From contig JAFGQD010000028.1 in the NCBI GenBank assembly GCA_016935875.1, forward strand, positions 1 to 6,638: DNA of 6,638 nt. The letters run 5' to 3'. A program made the position numbers and the translations under genes. The DNA is from Deltaproteobacteria bacterium (GTDB lineage Bacteria > Desulfobacterota > Syntrophia > Syntrophales > UBA2210). Of this stretch, positions 1-5,225 are shown piece by piece (the stretch's first letter is position 1; every line of letters begins with the position of its first letter). A model generated the notes under the pieces. The model searched no databases. It had not been told where the DNA came from and worked only from the letters and a program-made list of their open reading frames with translations.

Positions 1-60
1 GAAGGAAGGATCTGGAGAAATGTAGATGCCGACACCTTATGACAATATCTTCGGGCCCTC

Positions 61-93
61 AAAATCAAAAAGAGGGGCATTACACCCCCCTCT
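61..93 (-). terminator. Intrinsic terminator downstream of ihfB
   Basis: Read on the minus strand, a perfect 7-bp stem (AGAGGGG with CCCCTCT, positions 93-87 and 77-71) encloses a 9-base loop. It is followed at once by the T-rich tract TTTTGATTTT (70-61). The site lies about 70 bases past the ihfB stop. In the plus direction no T tract follows the stem, so it acts on minus-strand transcripts. It marks the likely end of the ihfB transcript and of any read-through from the trpS-rluB operon. Confidence 0.8.
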
Positions 94-161
94 CGATTGG
101 AATATAAGCCTGCGGCTTGATTTCCCGGATTTGTGTACGAAAGATAAAGATATCGCTCTAT

Positions 162-443
162 TTACTTTCCGGAATTTACCCTTTCCTTGAGCTCTTTACC
201 TACCTTGAAGAAGGGAAGTTTCTTGGGATCCACATGTATAGTCTCTCCCGTCTTGGGATTTCTTCCGGTGTATGAATCGTAGTCCCTTACAACAAAACTC
301 CCGAATCCCCTGATCTCTATTCTACCACCACTCTTGAGCTGATTGCCAAACCCCTTAAAGATCAGGTTGACGACATCTGCAGCCTGTTTTTCCGTCAGGC
401 CCTCTTTTTTGCTCAAGGCATCTATTAATTCCGATTTATTCAT
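162..443 (-). CDS. ihfB: Integration host factor beta subunit (DNABII family)
   Basis: A 93-residue DNA-bending protein of the HU/IHF family. IHF works as an alpha-beta heterodimer that inserts prolines into the minor groove and bends DNA sharply, supporting recombination, replication initiation and sigma54 promoters. Visible signatures are an N-terminal helical dimerisation half (residues 1-40), RIEIRGFGSF at 41-50, and the beta-arm GRNPKTG at 60-66 with the intercalating proline at 63. The C-terminal segment FFKVGKELKERVN follows. The RIEIRGFGSF and GKEL elements favour IHF-beta over HU. The ATG is preceded by AGGGGG four bases upstream, which supports the start. The gene is the last of the cluster, 115 bases after rluB, with its own promoter and terminator. 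No IHF-alpha gene is in the window, so whether it forms a heterodimer or a homodimer here is unknown. Confidence 0.93.
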   Translation of the reverse strand: MNKSELIDALSKKEGLTEKQAADVVNLIFKGFGNQLKSGGRIEIRGFGSFVVRDYDSYTGRNPKTGETIHVDPKKLPFFKVGKELKERVNSGK

Positions 444-482
444 AAGACCCCCTATCGACTTGTCAAGATAAGATTAAACCCA

Positions 483-501
483 CTCTACACCCTTGGTAGA
501 G
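483..501 (-). other. Small hairpin in the ihfB 5' leader
   Basis: The inverted repeat CTCTAC / GTAGAG (6 bp, 7-base loop) lies between the predicted ihfB transcription start (about 507) and its start codon. No T tract follows on either strand, so it is not a terminator. It could be a stabilising 5' stem or a protein-binding palindrome, or it could be chance. No function is claimed. Confidence 0.35.
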
Positions 502-513
502 GATTTCTTCCAG

Positions 514-541
514 ATATTATGTATTTTATTATTAAAGTCAA
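514..541 (-). promoter_or_regulatory. Predicted sigma70-type promoter for ihfB
   Basis: On the minus strand the -35 element TTGACT (541-536, 5 of 6 matches) is separated by 16 bases from TAATAT (519-514, 4 of 6) within a very AT-rich tract. An alternative -10 register in the same tract is CATAAT. The predicted start is near 507, leaving a leader of about 60 bases. The site falls directly after the rluB stop codon, so ihfB can be expressed independently of the trpS-scpAB-rluB operon. A second perfect TTGACA at about 466-461 is too close to the ihfB start to serve as a -35 for it. Confidence 0.6.
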
Positions 542-558
542 GATAATTTTCATAGTTT

Positions 559-1314
559 TCATGTTTTTAAGACAGATCTCTTTTTATCCCGCACCCCTGA
601 AAGATCAACCAGGCTCTTTATTTCATTTTTTTGCATATACCTGTATTCTCCTGTCTCAAGTTCTCCGAGCCCGAGATTGCCAATGGAGGTTCTTATCAGC
701 CTCGCTACCGGATGACCTATCGAATCGAAAAATCTCCGTATAATTCTGTTTCTCCCCTCCAATATTGTCAACTCTATCCAGCAGCTTTTCCTGTTGCTCT
801 TTTCCATGGTCGCACAGATCGGTTTAAAGCTGCCATCCTCCAGCATGGCGCCCTTTTTGATGGCCTCAACATCACTATTCGTAAGATTACCTCTGACTTT
901 TACCATATAGGTCTTGGGTACCTTGAATAGCGGGTGCTGCACCCTGTATGAAAACTCGCCGTCATTGGTCATCAAAAGCAATCCTTCCGAATCATAATCA
1001 AGTCTCCCGACAGGGAATACCCTCTCGGGAACATCCCGTAACAGGTCGGAGACAATCGGTCTGTTCTGCGGATCGTCCAGAGTGACAACATACCCCTTCG
1101 GTTTGTTCAATATCAGATATATCCTGCTTACCGCATCTCTGGAAATAAGTCCCCCGTCAACGCGTATCTCATCGCGCGTATCATCGGCCTTCATCCCCGG
1201 CTGTGTTATGATCTTGCCATTTACGCTGACCCGGCCATCCCGCATCATCTGCTCCGCCGCACGTCGGGACGCTATGCCGCACCTGGCTATTATCTTTTGA
1301 AGACGCTCTTCCAC
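559..1314 (-). CDS. rluB: RsuA/RluB-family rRNA pseudouridine synthase (probably RluB type, 23S rRNA)
   Basis: A 251-residue pseudouridine synthase that isomerises a uridine in ribosomal RNA. RluB acts on the 23S rRNA peptidyl-transferase region, while the close relative RsuA acts on 16S. An N-terminal S4 RNA-binding domain spans about 1-60 (MEERLQKIIARCGIASRRAA). The catalytic domain carries GRLDYDSEGLLLMTND at 103-118, with the presumed catalytic aspartate at 106. It also carries the signature EGRNR-IIRRFF-IGHPV-RL at about 186-206. The start is GTG, four bases after the scpB stop, with GGAAGG eight bases upstream, so translation is probably coupled to scpB. Placement just after scpAB is the common location of rluB in many bacteria, which favours RluB over RsuA or RluE. 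The basic C-terminal tail (RDKKRSVLK) is not conserved sequence that I recognise. Confidence 0.93.
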   Translation of the reverse strand: MEERLQKIIARCGIASRRAAEQMMRDGRVSVNGKIITQPGMKADDTRDEIRVDGGLISRDAVSRIYLILNKPKGYVVTLDDPQNRPIVSDLLRDVPERVFPVGRLDYDSEGLLLMTNDGEFSYRVQHPLFKVPKTYMVKVRGNLTNSDVEAIKKGAMLEDGSFKPICATMEKSNRKSCWIELTILEGRNRIIRRFFDSIGHPVARLIRTSIGNLGLGELETGEYRYMQKNEIKSLVDLSGVRDKKRSVLKT

Positions 1315-1318
1315 GGTA

Positions 1319-1840
1319 TCAACCTTCCAACTCTTTGAATTCCCTCAGCGTAGGCAGATCTGAAAGGGTATTAAGACCGAATGTCTCAAGAAATTTCCTC
1401 GTCGTTCCATATATAATGGGTCTGCCCGGCACGTTCTTTCTTCCCATCATTCGTACAAGATTTTTTTCCAGCAATCCCCTCAGGCTGCCGCTTACATCCA
1501 CTCCCCTCACCTTTTCTATCTCGGATTTCATAACTGGCTGCCTGTAGGCAACCACGGCAAGCGTCTCCATAGCGGCCGGGCTCAAGGTCCCCGGCTTTTG
1601 TCCTCTCAGCTTCTGCACCCAAGGGGCCGTGGTCTCACCAGTCCTGAACTGGTACCCACCGGCGATCTCTCTCAGGAATATACCTCCATCTCTTTCTTCA
1701 TATTCCCGTATGAGACTATGAATAGCGGAAGATATCTCCTTTTCCTTTATATCCTGCAGAATCACCTTTATTCTGGCCTCCGTTATGGGTGTATCGGAAA
1801 CAAAGATAAGGGTTTCAATTACAGCCTTTAGGTTATCCAT
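1319..1840 (-). CDS. scpB: Segregation and condensation protein ScpB
   Basis: A 173-residue winged-helix (kite) subunit of the SMC-ScpA-ScpB condensin. It dimerises and binds the central part of ScpA to organise and segregate replicated chromosomes. It has two winged-helix units, at about 1-80 and 85-160. The family signature SPAAMETLAVVAYRQPV (87-103) is present. So are EIEKVRGVDVSGSLRGLLEK (107-126), GRPIIYGTT (139-147) and the F-L-TFGL segment that follows. The length is normal for a compact ScpB without the long acidic tail seen in some species. The ATG directly abuts the scpA TAG stop with no intervening base, and the GGGGGA motif ending scpA serves as ribosome binding site, so translational coupling with scpA is expected. 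Confidence 0.96.
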   Translation of the reverse strand: MDNLKAVIETLIFVSDTPITEARIKVILQDIKEKEISSAIHSLIREYEERDGGIFLREIAGGYQFRTGETTAPWVQKLRGQKPGTLSPAAMETLAVVAYRQPVMKSEIEKVRGVDVSGSLRGLLEKNLVRMMGRKNVPGRPIIYGTTRKFLETFGLNTLSDLPTLREFKELEG

Positions 1841-2557
1841 CTATTCCCCCGCAAGGCATATCCGTATGGTACCGTACGGAACCGACTGGTATGCTTTGAC
1901 TATTCTAAGTTTCATAAGTTCCAGAATGGCCAGGAAAGTATATATCAACCTCCTGCGGTTGCTCGATTCTCCAAGAAGATCGGTAAAGGTACACTCGCCC
2001 TTTTTCTCCAGTTCATCCACTATATCATTTATCCTGTCGGAAAGTGATATTTTTTCGATATCTATCTCCATCAACTCTTTCTGCCCGGTATCGAAACTCA
2101 TTCTACGGAATGCCTCGACAAGCTCAAATATCCCAATCTCACCGATGGTCTGCGCGTCTCCTTCAAACTCATCCCCGGCATAATCCCTGCCAAATACATC
2201 ACGGCCAAGAATCTTCATTCTGTCTAGACCCAGTGCCGCTTCCTTGAATGCCTTATACTCCAGAAGTTGTCTGACGAGCTCTTCCCGAGGATCCTCTTCT
2301 TCCTCATCTTCTTCCTCGCTGACAGGCAGGAGCATTCTCGATTTGATGTGTGTCAGAGTAGCGGCGAGTACCAGATATTCCCCGGCAAGGTCAAGATTGA
2401 GCGTTTTCATCGCATCGATATATTCGATGTACTGCCTGGTTATGAGGGCAATGGGAATATCATATATGTCGACTTCGTTCTTTTTGATCAGATAGAGCAG
2501 TAGGTCCAGAGGACCTTCAAATATATCCAGCTTGATTTCATAAGCTGTGGACGTCAT
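1841..2557 (-). CDS. scpA: Segregation and condensation protein ScpA (kleisin)
   Basis: A 238-residue kleisin subunit that bridges the two heads of the SMC dimer and carries ScpB. The N-terminal domain has the family hallmark F-EGPLDLLLYLIKKNEVDIYDIPI (13-36) followed by a helix around LAGEYLVLAATLTHIKSRMLLP (58-78). The C-terminal winged helix ends in TFLAILELMKLRIVKAYQ (207-224). Between them lies the flexible ScpB-binding region, opening with the strongly acidic run SEEEDEEEEDPREE (80-93). The ATG overlaps the trpS stop in an ATGA, which fixes the start and implies coupling. The upstream GGGAAG / GAAG is only a modest ribosome binding site. No SMC gene is in the window, which is usual since smc is often unlinked. 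Confidence 0.96.
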   Translation of the reverse strand: MTSTAYEIKLDIFEGPLDLLLYLIKKNEVDIYDIPIALITRQYIEYIDAMKTLNLDLAGEYLVLAATLTHIKSRMLLPVSEEEDEEEEDPREELVRQLLEYKAFKEAALGLDRMKILGRDVFGRDYAGDEFEGDAQTIGEIGIFELVEAFRRMSFDTGQKELMEIDIEKISLSDRINDIVDELEKKGECTFTDLLGESSNRRRLIYTFLAILELMKLRIVKAYQSVPYGTIRICLAGE

Positions 2558-3540
2558 ATCTTCACGGCTTCCCGTACCTGTTCCATGGTGAGACTCGCTA
2601 TTTTTGATGCCTCCCGGACTCCATCGGCCATTATACCCCTCACCTCCTCCAGGTGACTCAGGTAATAATCCTGCCGTTCGTGTATGGGTGCCATACTATC
2701 CGATATCCGCTGCGCGAGACGCTTTTTACATTCAACACATCCTATACCGGCCTTTTTGCATCCATCTGATATCTCGTCCACCTCTGAAGAGGGTGAATAT
2801 ATATGATGAAACGCGAAGGCGTTGCAGATATCCGGTCTTCCCGGATCTTTTCTTCTCATCCTCTGCGGATCAGTAAACATGGAAGAAACCTTTTCTCTCA
2901 GCACGTCTCCTCTGTCGCGAAGGTAGATGGAATTATCATACGATTTGCTCATCTTCCTTCCATCAAGCCCGAGGAGCTTGGGTACTTCCGTCAACAGTGG
3001 TTCAGGAACCGGGAATATATCTTTGAATAAAAAGTTAAACCTCCTCGCTATCTCCCTCGTGAGTTCCACATGTGGAAGCTGATCCACCCCGACGGGAACT
3101 CCATAGGCCTTGTACATTATTATGTCCGCAGCCTGGAGAACGGGATATCCAAGAAAACCGAACGTCGATATATCCCTGTCTGATAGTTCCTCTTTCATTT
3201 CCTTATAGGTCGGATTCCTCTCCAGCCATGACAGAGGTGTAATCATGGAAAGTATGAGGAACAGTTCGGCATGTTCCTTTACCTCCGACTGGATAAACAG
3301 GGTACTCTTGGCGGGATCCAACCCCACACTCAACCAGTCAATAACCATATCCAGGGAGTTTGCCTTTATCAAATCTGTGTTTTTATAGTCACTTGTCAGC
3401 GCGTGCCAGTCGGCGACAAAGTAAAAACAATCATATATGTCCTTATTCTGGATGTCCACCCAGTTAGCGAGCGCCCCGTGAAGATTGCCCAGATGCAGTC
3501 TTCCGGTAGGGCGCATACCACTCAAGATTCGTTTCTTCAT
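2554..3540 (-). CDS. trpS: Tryptophanyl-tRNA synthetase (class I)
   Basis: A 328-residue cytoplasmic enzyme that activates tryptophan with ATP and charges tRNA-Trp. It is a complete class I bacterial TrpRS of normal length. The Rossmann entry has SGMRPTGRLHLGNLHGAL (7-24), with the HIGH-type motif HLGN at 16-19. The conserved PVGVDQLPHVELTREIARRFN lies at about 149-169, and the signature loop GRKMSKSYDN has KMSKS at 196-200. The C-terminal helical domain includes GIGCVECKKRLA (265-276) and carries the anticodon-binding function. The ATG is preceded by GAGG at seven bases. It heads the tight trpS-scpA-scpB-rluB block and overlaps scpA by four bases. I see no T-box or trp-leader structure upstream, and the 116-base leader region is too short for an ordinary T-box. 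Confidence 0.97.
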   Translation of the reverse strand: MKKRILSGMRPTGRLHLGNLHGALANWVDIQNKDIYDCFYFVADWHALTSDYKNTDLIKANSLDMVIDWLSVGLDPAKSTLFIQSEVKEHAELFLILSMITPLSWLERNPTYKEMKEELSDRDISTFGFLGYPVLQAADIIMYKAYGVPVGVDQLPHVELTREIARRFNFLFKDIFPVPEPLLTEVPKLLGLDGRKMSKSYDNSIYLRDRGDVLREKVSSMFTDPQRMRRKDPGRPDICNAFAFHHIYSPSSEVDEISDGCKKAGIGCVECKKRLAQRISDSMAPIHERQDYYLSHLEEVRGIMADGVREASKIASLTMEQVREAVKI

Positions 3541-3563
3541 AGCATTGCCTCAAAAAGTATCAG

Positions 3564-3592
3564 GTTTTAGTGTTTCGGGTCTTGGGTTTCAA
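3564..3592 (-). promoter_or_regulatory. Possible sigma70 promoter for the trpS operon
   Basis: On the minus strand TTGAAA (3592-3587, 5 of 6 matches) and TAAAAC (3569-3564, 4 of 6) are separated by 17 bases in the gap before trpS. The predicted start near 3557 leaves a leader of about 16 bases that still includes the GAGG ribosome binding site. The -10 is weak and no terminator separates trpS from the upstream nucleotidyltransferase gene, so read-through is equally possible. Confidence 0.35.
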
Positions 3593-3656
3593 AAACCGTT
3601 GAACCTTCAGCCCATGAACAGCGCGCGTGCGTAATTACCAAAAAGAAAGCCCTGTG

Positions 3657-4469
3657 TCAAACCATCAGTTTTATTTCATTTATCCTGTGCAACATGTTTT
3701 TCAACTCTTTGTGCTTCTCCCCTCTTCTGACAACAGCGGAAAGCACGCCAAGTTCATCGAGACGCATTACAGGTGGTACCGGGTTTTCTTCTTTTAAGAT
3801 AATCCTCAGCTCCGAAGAAATCCTGAACCCGGACAGCCTTTCGATAAAACCGGCAGAGACGGCATCCCTGATGAGTTTATCCGTAATGTCATCAATCCTG
3901 AAATCAAACCTCTTCTCGAATCTGACAGCCCGGAAGATCCTCGTGGGATCATCGATAAAACTTCTGTCATGCAGTACCCGTATCAATTTCTTTCTTATAT
4001 CATCCCTTGCATGAAAGAAGTCAAGCAAATCTCCAAACCGTTCAGGGTTCAGGGCAACCACGAGTGTGTTGATGGAAAAATCCCGCCTGAACATGTCGTC
4101 CTTTATGGAGCCGGGGCTCACAAGGGGAAGTGCGGCAGGCCGTTCATAGGTCTCGGTTCTTGCCGTCGCCACATCGATCTTTAAGCCATCGGGCAACGCA
4201 ATATTTGCTGTTCCAAACTTTTCGTATGTGAGAAGACGCGCGCCATGGTCATCCGAAAATCTGGATGCAAAGGCGATGCCGTCTCCCTCAATAACCACAT
4301 CAATATCGAGGGTGTCACGCCGCAGAAACAGGTCGCGGACAAGTCCGCCCACGACATACGCTTTAAAACCCATCCTTCCCGCACAGACACCGACATCCCT
4401 TAACAAATTGTGGATATCCAACGGAAGCCGGCACAACGAACCATCGATATTCATGGGTATTGTATTCAT
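3657..4469 (-). CDS. Short poly(A) polymerase / CCA-adding family nucleotidyltransferase (head and neck only)
   Basis: A class II nucleotidyltransferase of the tRNA CCA-adding, A-adding or poly(A) polymerase superfamily, which adds nucleotides to RNA 3' ends. Numbered from the chosen ATG (270 residues), it shows the head motif YVVGGLVRD (38-46), catalytic aspartates LDID (55 and 57) and EGDG (61-64). RRDFSINT (128-135), the neck DDPTRIFRAVRF (173-184) and ERLSGFRISSEL (210-221) follow. It stops soon after LDELGVL, where full-length relatives normally continue with body and tail helices, so at least about 100 residues seem absent. The N-terminal CBS/DHH domains of long A-adding relatives are also absent. 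Catalytic residues are intact, so it may be active. Start: the frame runs upstream into the HU terminator, so the ATG at 4469 or the one five codons later (4454) is more likely, but neither has a Shine-Dalgarno. Substrate (CCA, A or poly(A)) cannot be told from sequence alone. Confidence 0.82.
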   Translation of the reverse strand: MNTIPMNIDGSLCRLPLDIHNLLRDVGVCAGRMGFKAYVVGGLVRDLFLRRDTLDIDVVIEGDGIAFASRFSDDHGARLLTYEKFGTANIALPDGLKIDVATARTETYERPAALPLVSPGSIKDDMFRRDFSINTLVVALNPERFGDLLDFFHARDDIRKKLIRVLHDRSFIDDPTRIFRAVRFEKRFDFRIDDITDKLIRDAVSAGFIERLSGFRISSELRIILKEENPVPPVMRLDELGVLSAVVRRGEKHKELKNMLHRINEIKLMV

Positions 4470-4522
4470 AGTATAAAGGGTATCGCAATCTGGAGAGAAA
4501 GATGAAGGCAGGAACAATGGAT

Positions 4523-4556
4523 AAAAAAATGGCCCCTGATCCAAGATCAAGGGCCA
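4523..4556 (-). terminator. Strong intrinsic terminator of the HU gene
   Basis: On the minus strand, TGGCCC pairs with GGGCCA. An inner TGATC/GATCA extension follows, with one C-A mismatch, giving a stem of about 12 bp around a 3-base loop (4556-4530). Seven consecutive T residues follow (4529-4523). It sits 20 bases after the HU stop codon. No T run follows in the plus direction. It separates HU from the nucleotidyltransferase and argues against a translation start for the latter inside this hairpin. Confidence 0.92.
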
Positions 4557-4575
4557 GCATGATCTCTAATTTCTA

Positions 4576-4845
4576 TTAAACCTTTTCAGCAAGGGATTTG
4601 CCCGCTTTGAACTTAATAACCTTTTTTGCCTTGATCTGAATCGTCTCTCCTGTCTGGGGATTCCGACCCGTCCGTGCTTTCCTCTTTACTACCGAAAGTG
4701 TGCCGAAACCCACGAGACCGAGCTTACCGTTTTTCTTGAGCTCCGCAGTTACATTGTCAATGTAAGAATCCAAGGCTTTGGCGGCCTGCGCCTTTGTTAT
4801 CCCCGCATCCCCTGCGATGGCTGCTACCAATTCAGCTTTCGTCAT
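4576..4845 (-). CDS. hup: DNA-binding protein HU
   Basis: An 89-residue histone-like protein that coats and bends DNA with little sequence preference, usually as a homodimer, and shapes the nucleoid. The order of elements is typical: helical dimerisation half MTKAELVAAIAGDAGITKAQ (1-20), VGFGTLSVV (45-53), and the beta-arm GRNPQTGETI (60-69) with intercalating proline 63. The C-terminal segment IKFKAGKSLAEKV (77-89) closes the protein. The length is canonical. The ATG at 4845 is preceded by a strong GGGGGAG ribosome binding site seven bases upstream. It is a monocistronic unit: a 380-base non-coding region lies upstream and a strong terminator follows within 20 bases. It is clearly distinct from the IHF-beta gene at the other end of the window, so the cell has at least two DNABII proteins. 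Confidence 0.96.
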   Translation of the reverse strand: MTKAELVAAIAGDAGITKAQAAKALDSYIDNVTAELKKNGKLGLVGFGTLSVVKRKARTGRNPQTGETIQIKAKKVIKFKAGKSLAEKV

Positions 4846-5225
4846 ATCTCATCTCCCCCTCTCCATTATTATTGTTTTGTTTCTATAAACCCGGTGTCTG
4901 AGACATCCTTTTCCGGCAATGCATTCAGACCCCACTCATCGACAACGACGTCAAATCTCCCAGAAGGACTATGAGCAGAATGATTGAAAACAGACGCTGT
5001 TCAACAACGGGAATCACTGATGGTAGCTCTAACATAATGAAAATCAACAATCAAGCAAAAAACTATAGGAAACCGATATAAAAGATTTTGTCACTGAGGA
5101 AGGGTCTGTGCATACTCAAATGATTATTATGAAGAAGGTCCACGTTGCTTTATAAACAAAAGCAGATAACTATACAGGTTGTTTCGACTGTATGCTAAAG
5201 GCCTGCAGTCTACCTGCCTGAACAG
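4846..5225 (-). other. Gene-free region between mltA and HU (HU leader)
   Basis: About 380 bases with no convincing gene on either strand and no tRNA-like fold that I can see. It must contain the HU promoter, but no -35/-10 pair is compelling. The nearest candidate elements are TATAGT at 5174-5169, with TTAGCA 18 bases upstream, and TATAGT at 5067-5062 without a good -35. A bipartite inverted repeat (CAGGT..GACTG / CAGTC..ACCTG, 5216-5175) follows mltA but has no T run, so it is a weak structure and not a clear terminator. A 36-codon hydrophobic frame (5035-4925) lacks a ribosome binding site. HU genes often have long regulated upstream regions, which would fit. Confidence 0.5.
4895..4905. 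promoter_or_regulatory. Palindrome TGTCTgAGACA upstream of HU, possible operator
   Basis: An 11-base palindrome with 5-bp arms around a central base. Partly matching flanks (GG on the left, CC on the right) extend it. It lies about 50 bases before the HU start codon. The compact arms with an odd centre are typical of a dimeric regulator site, but the regulator is unknown and a chance palindrome of this size is possible. Confidence 0.3.

Noticed and set aside
106..118. Short hairpin AAGCC-tgc-GGCTT between ihfB and its terminator
   Set aside because: A 5-bp stem without a T tract. The nearby 61-93 hairpin explains termination better.
519..743. Plus-strand open frame with a hydrophobic start, overlapping the ihfB promoter and rluB end
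   Set aside because: It lies antisense to rluB and its promoter region, has no ribosome binding site and no recognisable motif. It is a shadow of the rluB frame.
1785..2183. Plus-strand 132-codon open frame across scpB and scpA
   Set aside because: Antisense to two clear condensin genes, rich in serine and isoleucine as expected from the reverse of their codons, with no supporting start signal.
3587..3599. GGTTT/AAACC mini-hairpin before trpS as a terminator of the nucleotidyltransferase gene
   Set aside because: The stem is only 5 AT-rich base pairs with a 3-base loop and no T tract after it, so it is too weak for intrinsic termination.
3621..3633. Alternating purine-pyrimidine run (gcgcgcgtgcgta) before trpS, possible Z-DNA
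   Set aside because: Only 13 bases long, with no flanking structure or functional context to support a role.
4470..4550. Upstream extension of the nucleotidyltransferase to a TTG at 4550
   Set aside because: It would start inside the HU terminator hairpin and run through its T tract. The extra residues resemble nothing in the family.
5041..5060. AATCAA repeats resembling IHF half-sites in the HU upstream region
   Set aside because: The TTR half of the IHF consensus is missing at the required spacing in both copies.
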